Source of the DNA: Sphingomonas sp. RIT328
GTDB lineage: Bacteria > Pseudomonadota > Alphaproteobacteria > Sphingomonadales > Sphingomonadaceae
DNA length: 64,000 nt
Assembly: GCF_000632225.1 (NCBI RefSeq)
Contig: NZ_JFYV01000011.1
Span: forward strand, 1-64,000
Direction: 5' to 3'
Under the pieces are notes generated by a model. The model saw only the letters and a program-made list of their open reading frames with translations. It was not told the origin of the DNA and searched no databases. How positions within the stretch are numbered: the stretch's first letter is position 1; each line of letters begins with the position of its first letter. Shown here piece after piece: positions 32,962 through 42,284 of this stretch. The translations under genes were made by a program, and so were the position numbers.

Positions 32962-33941
32962 TGCGCGATCTGCTGCGCGATGCGATCCGCGCGCAGGGCT
33001 GGGACGAGACCCCACCCGGCGATCCGACCGATACCGACGCCTATCTCGCCCTGCTCCGCGCGCTCTACGCCACCGGCCGGCGTGATCTGCCGCTCGGCCG
33101 GCTGCTCGAAGGCCATGTCGATGCGGTGCAGATCGTCCGCCGCTACGCGACGCCGGCGCAGGTCGCCGCGCTCGGCGAGGCGCTGCGCGGCGGGGCGACG
33201 CTCGGCGTGTGGAATGCGGCGCTCGCCGATGCGCCGCTGCGGCTCGTCGGCGACCGGCTGGGCGGCGGCAAGAGCTATGCCTCGGGCGCCGGTGTGCTCA
33301 GCCATGCGCTGGTCACCGCGCAGGCGGAGGACGGCACCCGGCTGCTGCTGCTCGATCTCGCCGCGACGCCGCCGGCGATCGACCGCGACTGGTGGCGGAC
33401 CACCGGCATGCAGCGATCCGAGACGCATCAGGTCCGCTGGCACGACGCCATCGTCCCGGCGACGGCGCGGATCGGCGCGGCCGATGTCTATGCACGCGAG
33501 CCGCACTTCAGCGGCGGCGCGCTGCGCTTCGTCGCGGTCCATGCCGGCGGCGTCGCGGCCGTGTGCGACCGGACGCGCGACCACCTCGTCGCCACCGGCC
33601 GCGCCGACGATCCGTTCCAGACCGCCCGGCTCGCCGAAGTGTTCACGCTCGCCGAACAGGCCGCGGCGGCGGTGCGGGCCGCCGCGGCCTACTGGTTCGC
33701 GAACGACGGCGAGGCGCGGCTGGCGCGCATCGCCGCGGCGCGGCTGGCGGTGACCGAGGCGGCGACGCGCGCGATCACCGTCGCGCAGGAGGCGGTCGGC
33801 CTCGCCGGCCATTTCGTCGCGCATCCGCTGTCGGCGACGCTCACCGACCTGTCGGTCTATCTGCGCCAGCCCGTCCCCGATGCGCAGCGGCTGCGCGTCG
33901 GCCGCGCGGTCGGCGAGGGACTGCTGGCACCGGCGCTGTGA
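32958..33941 (+). CDS. Acyl-CoA dehydrogenase-like protein
   Basis: A 327-residue protein resembling acyl-CoA dehydrogenases: a helical N-terminus, a central beta region (LGVWNAALADAPLRLVGDRL) and a C-terminal four-helix region ending GLAGHFVAHPLSATLTDLSVY. It is shorter than the usual 380 residues, and I cannot place a catalytic glutamate with confidence. It may therefore be a divergent flavin oxidase or an inactive relative. The ATG overlaps the glycosyltransferase stop (ATGA), and its stop overlaps the PIG-L start (GTGA). Confidence 0.6.
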   Translation: MMRDLLRDAIRAQGWDETPPGDPTDTDAYLALLRALYATGRRDLPLGRLLEGHVDAVQIVRRYATPAQVAALGEALRGGATLGVWNAALADAPLRLVGDRLGGGKSYASGAGVLSHALVTAQAEDGTRLLLLDLAATPPAIDRDWWRTTGMQRSETHQVRWHDAIVPATARIGAADVYAREPHFSGGALRFVAVHAGGVAAVCDRTRDHLVATGRADDPFQTARLAEVFTLAEQAAAAVRAAAAYWFANDGEARLARIAAARLAVTEAATRAITVAQEAVGLAGHFVAHPLSATLTDLSVYLRQPVPDAQRLRVGRAVGEGLLAPAL

Positions 33942-34579
33942 GGCTGCGCCTCGCCGGCATCCGCCGCGCGCTGATCGTCGCGCCGCACCCCGATGACGAG
34001 ATCATCGGCGCCGCCGGGCTGATCCGCCGGCTGAAGACGATCGGCGCGGCGGTGTCGGTGGTGATCGTGTCCGACGGCGGCGCCTCGCATCCCGGCAGCC
34101 GGCGCTGGCCGCGCGCGCGGCTGGTCGCCGAACGCCGCCGCGAGAGCCGGCGCGCGCTGCTGATGCTCGGCGTCAGCGCGCGCGATCTGCGCTGCCTCGC
34201 GCTTCCCGACGGCGACCTGCCCCGCCACGTCGCCGAGGCGGTGCGCCACCTGCGCCGCCTGTCGGCCCGCGCCGACCTGATCGTCGGACCGGCGGCGGAC
34301 GATGCCCACCCGGATCATCGCGCCGTCGCCGCGGCGCTCGATCGCCTGCCCGGCCGTGCCCGCCGGCTGAGCTATCGGGTCTGGCCGCCACGCCGCCGCG
34401 GCGACGTACAGGGGCTGACGCTGCCCGTCCCCGGCGGCAGCGCGTTCAAACGCCTGCTGATCGCGCGGCACCGCACGCAGCTGGGCGCGATCCGCGACGA
34501 CCCTGCCGGTTTCGCGATCGCCGCGCACGAGCTGCGCGCCTTCGCGCAACCGATCGAGCGGTTCGGGGGCGCGCGGTGA
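33938..34579 (+). CDS. PIG-L family deacetylase
   Basis: A 213-residue zinc-dependent deacetylase of the LmbE/PIG-L family, which removes acetyl groups from N-acetylglucosaminyl-type substrates. The zinc and catalytic motif APHPDDE is at residues 15-21. The second metal site is in DDAHPDHRAV near 122. No signal peptide is seen. The GTG start overlaps the upstream stop, and its own stop overlaps the methyltransferase GTG. Linkage to a GT2 enzyme suggests that the glycosyltransferase product is deacetylated. Confidence 0.9.
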   Translation: MRLRLAGIRRALIVAPHPDDEIIGAAGLIRRLKTIGAAVSVVIVSDGGASHPGSRRWPRARLVAERRRESRRALLMLGVSARDLRCLALPDGDLPRHVAEAVRHLRRLSARADLIVGPAADDAHPDHRAVAAALDRLPGRARRLSYRVWPPRRRGDVQGLTLPVPGGSAFKRLLIARHRTQLGAIRDDPAGFAIAAHELRAFAQPIERFGGAR

Positions 34580-35151
34580 GCGCGATCCGGCTGGACGGCT
34601 TCGCCGCCAAATTCGCCGCCGAGGACGATCCGTGGCGGACCTTCACCAACCGCGACGAAGCGATCAAGCGCGCCGCGATCCTCCATGGCCTCGGGCCGGC
34701 ACCGCTCGGCCGGGTGCTCGAACTCGCCAGCGGCAACGGCTCGAACAGCGCCGCGATCGCCCCCCGCGCGCGCCGGCTCGACGCCACCGAAGGCACGCGC
34801 GAGGGCACCGCGCTCACCGCCGCGGCGATCCGCCGCTGGCCGCGCGCCCGCGCGCTGACGCTGGTGCTGCCCGCGCCGCTGCCGCGGCCGGTCTATGATG
34901 CGGTGGTGGTGGCCGAATTGCTCTATTATCTCGATCCGGCGGCGATGGCGGCGGTCGCCCGCGCGGTCGGCCGGGTGATGCGCCGTGGCGGACGATTGGT
35001 GCTCGCGCACCACCGGATCGACTTCTACGATTTCGCGCAGACCGCTGCCGGCATCAACCAGCGCTTCCTCGCCGCCACCGGCGTCGCGTGGCAGGTGACG
35101 CCGATCCGGGCGACGCGGCGCTGGCAGGTGCTTGCCGCGATCCGCCGGTGA
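34576..35151 (+). CDS. SAM-dependent methyltransferase
   Basis: A 191-residue class I methyltransferase with motif I VLELASGNGSNSA near residues 47-59, an acidic motif after it (LDATEG), and VAELLYYLDP as motif IV. It resembles NodS-like N-methyltransferases that act after a deacetylase on chitooligosaccharides; this similarity is my reading and fits the upstream PIG-L gene. The start is GTG at 34576, overlapping PIG-L by 4 bases. It is the last gene of the coupled set. Confidence 0.82.
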   Translation: MSAIRLDGFAAKFAAEDDPWRTFTNRDEAIKRAAILHGLGPAPLGRVLELASGNGSNSAAIAPRARRLDATEGTREGTALTAAAIRRWPRARALTLVLPAPLPRPVYDAVVVAELLYYLDPAAMAAVARAVGRVMRRGGRLVLAHHRIDFYDFAQTAAGINQRFLAATGVAWQVTPIRATRRWQVLAAIRR

Positions 35152-35200
35152 CGTAAGATTGCCGCAGCCGGGCGCTCCGCCCCGCGTCCGGGATCCATCC

Positions 35201-37024
35201 ATGCGTCTTGCCCTTGCCCTGCTGTTGTTATCCGCGGCCCCCGTCGTCCAGGCCGATGCCGCCCCGCCGGTCGCCGCCACCGCCGCCACCGCCGCCACCG
35301 CCGCGCAGGATGCCGCGCTGCTCCAGTTCCTCGATGCCGCGTTCGACGAACAGCTCGATCGGCATCCCGAATCGCTCAGCCAGCTCGGCCTCAAGACGCA
35401 TCATGACCGGCTCGACGATTATACCGAGGCGGGCGCGCGGGCGGACCAGGCGCTCGCCGAACGCCAGCGCGCCGCGATGCATGCCCGCTTCCGCCCCGAC
35501 CAGCTCGGCGAGAGCGCGCAGGTCAGCTATCGCCTGTTCGACTATGAGGTGACGCGCGGCCGCGAATCGCTCCGCTTCCGCAGGCTCAACTTCCCGGTGT
35601 CGACCAACGGCAGCCCGGCGGGCGACATTCCGGTGCTGCTGATCAACACGCACAAGATCGACACGGTCGAGGATGCGCGCGCCTATATCGCCCGGCTGCG
35701 CGATACCGAGCGGGTGATGCGCGAAGTCAGCACGACGATGCGCGATCAGGCGGCGGCGGGGATCATCCCCAACAAGGTCAATTTCGCCCCCGTCCGCGCC
35801 GATGCCCGCGCGGTGATCACCGGGGCGCCGTTCGACGGCGGCGCCGATTCGACGCTGCTCGCCGACTTTCGTAAGAAGGTCTCGGCGCTCACCGTACCGG
35901 CGGCGACCAAACAGGCGTTGATCGCCGACGCCTCGGCCGCGCTGGTCGGCCCGTTCCGCCGCGGCTACGACCAGCTGTTCGCGACGCTCGATGCGATCGA
36001 GCCGCTGTCGACGGGCAATTACGGCGCCTGGCACCTGCCCGACGGCGCGGCTTACTATGCCGACCGGTTGAAGAGCTCCACCACCACCAGCATGACCGCC
36101 GACGAGATCCATGCGCTCGGCCTCGCCCGCGTCGCCGCGATCCGGGCCGAGATGATGGCGATCCTGCGGGAGGTCGGCTTCACCGGCACGCTGGAGCAAT
36201 TCTCCGACAAGGTGCGCACCGATCCGCAGTTCAAATATCCCAACACCGCGGCGGGCCGGCAGGCCTATCTCGCCGATGCCCGCGCGGTGATCGACGGGGC
36301 GATGGCCGCCGCGCCGCGCTATTTCCGCACCTTGCCCAAGGCGCCGCTCGAGGTGCGCGCGGTCGAGCCGTGGCGCGAGCGCACCGCCTCCACCGCCTTC
36401 TACAACCCGCCGTCGGCGGACGGATCGCGTCCCGGCATCTATTACGTCAACCTCGTCGACATGACGCAGACGCAGAAGGTGCAGGTCGCCGGCATCGCCG
36501 CGCACGAAGGCGCGCCCGGCCACCATTTCCAGATCGCGCGGCAGCAGGAGCTGACCGGTATCCCCAAGTTCCGCAAGTTCGGCGGCTATGGCGCCTATGT
36601 CGAAGGCTGGGGCCTCTATGCCGAGCGGCTGGCGGACGAGATGCACCTGTACAAGGATCCCTATGCGCGCTTCGGCATGCTGTCGTTGCAGATGTGGCGG
36701 GCGATCCGGCTGGTGCTCGATACCGGCATCCACGCGCAGCGCTGGGACCGGGACCGCGCCATCGCCTATTTTCGCGCCAACAGCTCGGTGTCCGACACCG
36801 ACATCGCGCGCGAGGTCGATCGCTATTTCAACTGGCCGGGACAGGCGACCAGCTACATGGTCGGCCAGCAGCGCATCGCCGCCTTGCGCGCCCGCGCCGA
36901 ACGCGAGCTGGGGCCGAAGTTCGACATCCGCGACTTCCACGAAGCGGTGCTCGATCAGGGCGCGCTGCCGCTCGACGTGCTCGACGAGCAGGTGACGCGC
37001 TACATCGCGGCGGCGAAGCGCTAG
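35201..37024 (+). CDS. DUF885 family exported metallopeptidase-like protein
   Basis: A 607-residue protein with a signal peptide (about residues 1-20, ending VQA) and a zinc-protease-like fold. The conserved HEGAPGHHFQ motif near residue 431 supplies an HExxxGHH metal site. GGYGAYVEGWGLYAERLADEM follows, typical of DUF885. Family members are thought to be carboxypeptidase-like, though few have been tested. Residues 26-36 come from a short GCCGCCACC repeat (about 35270-35300) giving alanine-threonine runs. Its stop shares CTAG with the convergent MFS gene. Confidence 0.88.
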   Translation: MRLALALLLLSAAPVVQADAAPPVAATAATAATAAQDAALLQFLDAAFDEQLDRHPESLSQLGLKTHHDRLDDYTEAGARADQALAERQRAAMHARFRPDQLGESAQVSYRLFDYEVTRGRESLRFRRLNFPVSTNGSPAGDIPVLLINTHKIDTVEDARAYIARLRDTERVMREVSTTMRDQAAAGIIPNKVNFAPVRADARAVITGAPFDGGADSTLLADFRKKVSALTVPAATKQALIADASAALVGPFRRGYDQLFATLDAIEPLSTGNYGAWHLPDGAAYYADRLKSSTTTSMTADEIHALGLARVAAIRAEMMAILREVGFTGTLEQFSDKVRTDPQFKYPNTAAGRQAYLADARAVIDGAMAAAPRYFRTLPKAPLEVRAVEPWRERTASTAFYNPPSADGSRPGIYYVNLVDMTQTQKVQVAGIAAHEGAPGHHFQIARQQELTGIPKFRKFGGYGAYVEGWGLYAERLADEMHLYKDPYARFGMLSLQMWRAIRLVLDTGIHAQRWDRDRAIAYFRANSSVSDTDIAREVDRYFNWPGQATSYMVGQQRIAALRARAERELGPKFDIRDFHEAVLDQGALPLDVLDEQVTRYIAAAKR

Positions 37025-38199
37025 CCACGCGGTTCGGTCAAGAACAGGAGGAAGGCCGCGGCGGTCAGCACGGCGCCGACCGCCGCGGTCATCGTCCAGC
37101 CGCCGTAGCTGTAGGTCAGCGTCGCGAGCATCGATCCGGATGCGCCGCCCACGAACACGATGGTCATGTAGACCGAGTTGATCCGCCCGCGCGCTTCCGG
37201 GGCGATCGAGAACAGCACGCGCTGGCCGAGCACCTGGTTGAGCTGCGTCGCGGCATCGAGCAGGACGGCGGCGAGGCCGAGCAGGATCAGGGCATGCGCC
37301 GCCCCCGCCCAGCCGGCGAGCAGGAAGGCGAGGATCGCCGTGCCCAGCGCCACCGCGGTGCCGGCGCGGATATAGCCCCGGTCGCCGAGCCGCCCGGCGA
37401 TCGGCGCGGCGAGCGCGCCCCCCGCGCCGGCGAGCGCGAACAGGGCGATCCCCTCCTGCCCGAAGCCGAAGCGCTGCGCGAGCAGCAGCGGCACCGTCGT
37501 CCAGAACAGGTTGAACACGACGAACATGATCGCCTGATAGGCGGTGCGCCGCCGGATCGCCGGGGTGCGTACCAGCAGCGACAGCCCCGATCGCAGCAGC
37601 GCGCCGTAACCGAGCGTCGGCCGCGGTCGCCAGGCCGGCACGGTTCGCGCGATCAGCAGCGCGAGCAGCGCCATGGCGACCGCCGACACGCCGAACACCG
37701 TCCGCCAGCCGGACAGCGCGGCAAGGCCGTTGGCGAGCGGCCGGGCGAGCATGATGCCGGTGATGAGACCGCCCATGATATTGCCGACGACCTGCCCGCG
37801 CCGCTCCTCGGGCGCGAGATGCGCGGCGAGCGGCACCATGATCTGGGTGCCCACCGAGCAGAAGCCGGTGACGAACGAGCAGAGCAGGAATCCGGTCGCG
37901 CTGCGCGCCAGCACGCAGCCGACCAGTCCGGCGCAGGCGCCGAGGGTCAGCACCAGGATCAGCCGCTTGTTCTCGATCCGGTCGGCGAGCGAGACGATGA
38001 AGAACAGTCCCGCCCCGTAACCGAGCTGGGTCAGCGTCACGATCATGCCGCCGACCGACGGGCGCAGGCCCAACGCCGGGGTGATCGCGCCAATCAGCGC
38101 TTGCGCATAATAGATATTGGCGACCATCATCCCGCAGGCGATCGCGAAGATGGCGGTGAGCCCCGGGCTGATCCCGGCAGGCTGGGTCTGGCTGCTCAT
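37021..38199 (-). CDS. MFS transporter
   Basis: A 392-residue transporter with about twelve hydrophobic helices and a motif A-like loop (DRIENKRL) after the second helix. It resembles the drug and sugar efflux branch of the major facilitator superfamily. The substrate is not predictable. It is a single-gene unit that converges with the DUF885 gene and is divergent from the hybrid kinase. Confidence 0.88.
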   Translation of the reverse strand: MSSQTQPAGISPGLTAIFAIACGMMVANIYYAQALIGAITPALGLRPSVGGMIVTLTQLGYGAGLFFIVSLADRIENKRLILVLTLGACAGLVGCVLARSATGFLLCSFVTGFCSVGTQIMVPLAAHLAPEERRGQVVGNIMGGLITGIMLARPLANGLAALSGWRTVFGVSAVAMALLALLIARTVPAWRPRPTLGYGALLRSGLSLLVRTPAIRRRTAYQAIMFVVFNLFWTTVPLLLAQRFGFGQEGIALFALAGAGGALAAPIAGRLGDRGYIRAGTAVALGTAILAFLLAGWAGAAHALILLGLAAVLLDAATQLNQVLGQRVLFSIAPEARGRINSVYMTIVFVGGASGSMLATLTYSYGGWTMTAAVGAVLTAAAFLLFLTEPRG

Positions 38200-38263
38200 C
38201 GCGCCCGACTAGCGGGTCGCTGCGCCGCCGTCGCGTGCCGATCGCCTGCCGGGGATCAACTCG

Positions 38264-40549
38264 ATGTCTCGCCGGTTTAGCCGCCACGCGAATAACGATG
38301 ACGGACGGGGGAAGAGGGTGGTTCCGATTGGCGGCGGCGAGATGGCGGGACGGATCGCCGCGCATGACTGGGCCGCCTCGCCGCTCGGGCGCCGCACCGA
38401 CTGGCCGGCGCACCTTGCCACCACCGTCGAGGTGATGCTGCGATCGCCGCTGCCGATGGCCTTGCTGTGGGGCGAGGATGGTCGCCTGCTCTACAACGAC
38501 GGCTATGCCGGCATCGTCGGCCGCTATCATCCCGCGATCCTCGGGCAGCCGGTGATCGACGCGATGCCGGAAGCCGCGGCGTTCAACCGCGAGGTGCTCC
38601 GCACCGGACTGGCCGGCGCGCCGCTGACCTTCTCACGCCAGCCGATCACCCTGTTTCGCGACGGCTATCCGGCGGCGCTGTTCTTCGATCTTACCTATGC
38701 GCCGGTGCCGGGGCCGGACGGCGCGCCGGCCGGGTTGCTGGCGATGGTGATCGAGGTGACACAGGCGGTGGCGATGGAGGAGGAACTGCGCGCCGAGACG
38801 CACAGCCTCGAAACGCTCAACCGGATCGGCGCCGCACTCGCCGCCGAACTCGAACTCGAACCGCTGGTGCAGATGGTCACCGACGCCGGTGTGACGCTGA
38901 CCGGTGCCGCCTTCGGCGCCTATTTCCACAATCTGTGGGACGAAACGGGCGAACGCCTGCATCTCTACACGCTGTCCGGCGCGCGCCGCGAGGATTTCGA
39001 GGCGCTCGGCCGCCCGCGCGCCACCGCGGTCTTCGCACCGACCTTCCGCAACGAGGGCGTGGTGCGATCGGACGATATCCTCGCCGACCCGCGCTATGGC
39101 CGCAACGCGCCGTTCGACGGCCTGCCGCCGGGGCACCTGCCGGTGCGCAGCTATCTCGCCGCGCCGGTGGTGTCGCGCTCGGGCGACGTGCTCGGCGGGC
39201 TGCTGTTCGGCGATCCCGAGCCCGGCCGCTTCCATGCCCGCCACGAACGGCTGCTCGTCGGCATCGCGGCACAGGCGGCGATCGCGATCGACAATGCACG
39301 GCTGTTCGCGGCGGTGCAGGACGTCAACGAAACGCTCGAACGCCGCGTCGCCGAACGCAGCGAGGCGCTGACCCGCGCCAACGAGGCGCTGCGTCAGGCG
39401 CAGAAGATGGAGACGCTCGGCCAGCTCACCGGCGGCATCGCGCACGACTTCAACAATCTGCTGACGGTGATCCGCGGCTCGACCGACCTGCTGCGCCGGC
39501 CGGGGCTGACCGAGGCGCGGCGCGACCGCTATATCGATGCGATCGCGCAGACCGCCGACCGGGCGAGCAAGCTGACCGGCCAGCTGCTCGCCTTCGCCCG
39601 CCGCTCGTCGCTGACCCCCGAGGTGTTCGACGTCGGCGACACGATCCGCAGCCTCACCGACATGATGGAGATGCTCGCCGGCGCGCTGATCGCGGTCGAC
39701 CTCGACCTGCCGGAAAACCCCTGCCTCGCACATGCCGACGTCAGCCAGTTCGAGACTGCGATCGTCAACATGGCGGTCAACGCCCGCGACGCAATGGGCA
39801 GCGAGGGGCGGCTGACGATCGCGGTCGGCGCCTGCGACCATATCCCGCCGGTACGCAACCATGACGCGCGCAGCGGCGACTTCCTCAAGATCGCGATCAC
39901 CGATACCGGCACCGGCATCCCGCCCGATCATCTCGACCGCATCTTCGAACCCTTTTTCACCTCGAAGGGGGTCGGCCACGGCACCGGGCTCGGCCTGTCG
40001 CAGGTGTTCGGCTTCGCCAAGCAATCGGGCGGCGAGGTGCTGGTGGACAGCCGGCTCGGCGAGGGCACGACCTTCACGCTGTTCCTGCCCCGCGAGCGCG
40101 CCGCGGCGCCGCCGCCGGCGGCCGCGGTCGCCGCCACGCCGGCCGATACGGCGCTGCGCATCCTGGTGGTCGAGGACAATCCTGAGGTCGGCGCCTTCGC
40201 CACCGCCGCGCTGAGCGACCTCGGCCACGACATCGCGCTCGCCCGCAACGCGCGCGAGGCGATCGGCTGGCTGGAGCGGCCCGACGAGCCGTTCGACGTC
40301 GTCTTCTCCGACGTGATGATGCCGGGGATGAACGGCATCGAGCTCGCCCGGCTGGTCCGGACGCGCTGGCCGGCGCTGCCGGTGATCCTGACCAGCGGCT
40401 ATAGCGAAACCCTGTCGCGGCAGGGTGCTGGCGAGTTCGAGCTGCTCCACAAACCCTATTCGATCGATGCGCTCGCCGCGGTCTTCGAGCGCGTCGCGCC
40501 GGGTCAGATCACCGCGTCGACGATGAAACGCACGCCTTCGGGCGGATAA
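38264..40549 (+). CDS. PAS-GAF hybrid histidine kinase with receiver domain
   Basis: A 761-residue cytoplasmic kinase. Domains in order: PAS (about 60-175), GAF (about 195-350), a short coiled coil, HisKA with the H-box IAHDFNNLL (H near 394), HATPase with N-box NMAVNARDAM and G-boxes ITDTGTGIP and GTGLGLS, and a C-terminal receiver with phospho-acceptor aspartate near 684 (VFSDVMMPGMNG). No membrane segment is present. The start at 38264 is uncertain; the ATG at 38342 is also possible. The 3' end overlaps the opposite LOV-kinase gene by 46 bases. Confidence 0.92.
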   Translation: MSRRFSRHANNDDGRGKRVVPIGGGEMAGRIAAHDWAASPLGRRTDWPAHLATTVEVMLRSPLPMALLWGEDGRLLYNDGYAGIVGRYHPAILGQPVIDAMPEAAAFNREVLRTGLAGAPLTFSRQPITLFRDGYPAALFFDLTYAPVPGPDGAPAGLLAMVIEVTQAVAMEEELRAETHSLETLNRIGAALAAELELEPLVQMVTDAGVTLTGAAFGAYFHNLWDETGERLHLYTLSGARREDFEALGRPRATAVFAPTFRNEGVVRSDDILADPRYGRNAPFDGLPPGHLPVRSYLAAPVVSRSGDVLGGLLFGDPEPGRFHARHERLLVGIAAQAAIAIDNARLFAAVQDVNETLERRVAERSEALTRANEALRQAQKMETLGQLTGGIAHDFNNLLTVIRGSTDLLRRPGLTEARRDRYIDAIAQTADRASKLTGQLLAFARRSSLTPEVFDVGDTIRSLTDMMEMLAGALIAVDLDLPENPCLAHADVSQFETAIVNMAVNARDAMGSEGRLTIAVGACDHIPPVRNHDARSGDFLKIAITDTGTGIPPDHLDRIFEPFFTSKGVGHGTGLGLSQVFGFAKQSGGEVLVDSRLGEGTTFTLFLPRERAAAPPPAAAVAATPADTALRILVVEDNPEVGAFATAALSDLGHDIALARNAREAIGWLERPDEPFDVVFSDVMMPGMNGIELARLVRTRWPALPVILTSGYSETLSRQGAGEFELLHKPYSIDALAAVFERVAPGQITASTMKRTPSGG

Positions 40550-41994
40550 TCGATCGTCGCCTGACCCCGCACATGCTGCGACAGCACGCGTGAGATCATC
40601 CGCGTGCCGAAGCCGGTGCGCGTCGGCGGCGTCACCGGCGGCCCGCCGCTCTCCTGCCACGACAGCCGAAGCCGATGCGGGTCGGCAGGATCGATATGCC
40701 GCCAGGCCAGGTCGACACGCCCGCCCGCCGCGGACAACGCACCATATTTCGCCGCATTGGTGGCGAGCTCGTGCAAGGCCATCGACACCGCGAGCGTCAC
40801 CGCCGGTGACAGCCGCACCTCCGGGCCGTCGATCGTGAACACCTCGTGCGCGCGGTCCATGAACGGCATCAGCGCGCGCTCGGCGACCTCACGCAGCGTC
40901 GCGCCCTCCACCTCGTCGCGGATCAGCAGGTCGTGCGCCGCGCCGAGGCTGGCGATGCGCCCGGCGATCGCCGCCTCTGCCTCCGTCACCGAGGTCGCGT
41001 TGCGCAGCGACTGGCCGACCACCGCGCTGACCGTCGCCAGCGTGTTCTTGACGCGATGGGTCAGTTCCTGCGCGAGCGTGACGCGATGCTCCTCGGCGAA
41101 TTTGCGCGCGGTGATATCGGTCGAGAAGCCGATCATCATCGCCGCCTCGCCGTCGCGGCGTTGGGTGATCTCGGCACGGGTCTGCACCCAGCGCATCTCG
41201 CCCGCCGGCGTGACGATGCGGTAATCGAGCGCGCATTCGGCGGCATCGTTGATCGTCGCCCGGATCGCCTCGCCGACCATCGCCGCATCGTCGGGATGCA
41301 CCGCTGCGGCGAAGGCGGCATAGTCGAACGGCATGTCGGCATCATAGCCGAAGATCGCCTTGCACCCCGGCGACACGTCGAGCGTCTGCGTCGCGATGTC
41401 GAAGCTCCAATAGCCGAGCCCGCCGGCGCGCAGGGCGAGCTGCAACTGCAATTCGCGCTCGGCGAGCGCGCGGCCCTGGGCCGCCACCTCGCCGGCGAGC
41501 TTGGCGCGATCCTCTTCCAGCGCGATCAGCCGGTGGCGTTCGAGCGTCACGTCGGCCTGCGAGGCGACGAAATAGGTCAGCGCGCCGTCGCCGCCGAAGA
41601 CTGGCATCACGGTCAGCCGGTTCCAGAAGGCGCTGCCGTCGCGACGATGGTTGAGCAGGTCGACCTCGACCCGCTCGCGTGCCGCCAATGCCGCGCGCAG
41701 CCGCTGCACCGCATCGGCATCGGTCTGCGGCCCTTGCAGCATGCGGCAGTTGCGGCCGACGATCTCGGCGGCGGCATAGCCGGTCAGCCGCTCGAAGGCC
41801 GGATTGACGTAGATGATCGGCGCGTCCGGCAGAGTGGGATCGCTGATCGCCATCGGCAGCACCGCATCGCGAAAGCCGACGACGAAGGGGTCGGTGCCGT
41901 CGAGCCGTGCCGCAAAGGCATCGATCGCCGCCTGCACCGCCGGGGCGGGGGCGACCGGTACGATGCGATCGGCGGAGAGAAGATAGCGATCCAA
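40504..41994 (-). CDS. LOV-PAS HWE histidine kinase (putative blue-light receptor)
   Basis: A 496-residue soluble kinase. The first PAS domain (about 37-150) is a LOV domain: GRNCRMLQGP carries the flavin-adduct cysteine at C83. The flavin-contacting asparagines in LLNHRRDGSAFWNRL and the glutamine in FVASQADVT are present. A second PAS domain (about 185-302) follows, then an HWE kinase with phosphorylated histidine H313 in ELTHRVKNTL, the N-box HELATNAAKYG, and the family-defining W-x-E (SWQESGG). It should autophosphorylate in response to blue light. No receiver gene is adjacent except that within the opposing hybrid kinase. Confidence 0.93.
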   Translation of the reverse strand: MDRYLLSADRIVPVAPAPAVQAAIDAFAARLDGTDPFVVGFRDAVLPMAISDPTLPDAPIIYVNPAFERLTGYAAAEIVGRNCRMLQGPQTDADAVQRLRAALAARERVEVDLLNHRRDGSAFWNRLTVMPVFGGDGALTYFVASQADVTLERHRLIALEEDRAKLAGEVAAQGRALAERELQLQLALRAGGLGYWSFDIATQTLDVSPGCKAIFGYDADMPFDYAAFAAAVHPDDAAMVGEAIRATINDAAECALDYRIVTPAGEMRWVQTRAEITQRRDGEAAMMIGFSTDITARKFAEEHRVTLAQELTHRVKNTLATVSAVVGQSLRNATSVTEAEAAIAGRIASLGAAHDLLIRDEVEGATLREVAERALMPFMDRAHEVFTIDGPEVRLSPAVTLAVSMALHELATNAAKYGALSAAGGRVDLAWRHIDPADPHRLRLSWQESGGPPVTPPTRTGFGTRMISRVLSQHVRGQATIDYPPEGVRFIVDAVI

Positions 41995-42284
41995 GCAGAA
42001 CCCGCGTTATTCAAGACGTTCGTCGGCAGCAATCGGCAAGGGTGCCGGAATTGGAACCGTTTCGGTGTGGCTTATCGCCGGCCGCCGGGTCAGTGCCGGC
42101 GCTTACCGGCTGGTGATCCGGCGGGATCGCGTCCGTCTGCTGCAACCATGGTTAACCCCCTGTCGTCGCACCATTGTGTCGACAGGTGCCTTGTCCGCCA
42201 AGGCCGTGGCGAAGTCGACCGCAAATCACGGCGTCCGGCGGCGGAACCACACCGGTATTTGCACTAGCCGCTGGTGCTTTTGCG
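41995..42284. other. Interval between LOV kinase and metallophosphoesterase genes
   Basis: About 290 bases with no credible gene. It contains the promoter region of the LOV kinase (minus strand, 41995-42100, which is AT-richer) and the 3' flank of the metallophosphoesterase gene. No clear promoter hexamers, hairpins or repeats were recognised. Confidence 0.5.

Noticed and set aside
35228..38530. An 1100-codon minus-strand frame across DUF885 and the MFS gene
   Set aside because: Overlaps genes with signal peptide, metal site and transmembrane pattern; has no motif itself.
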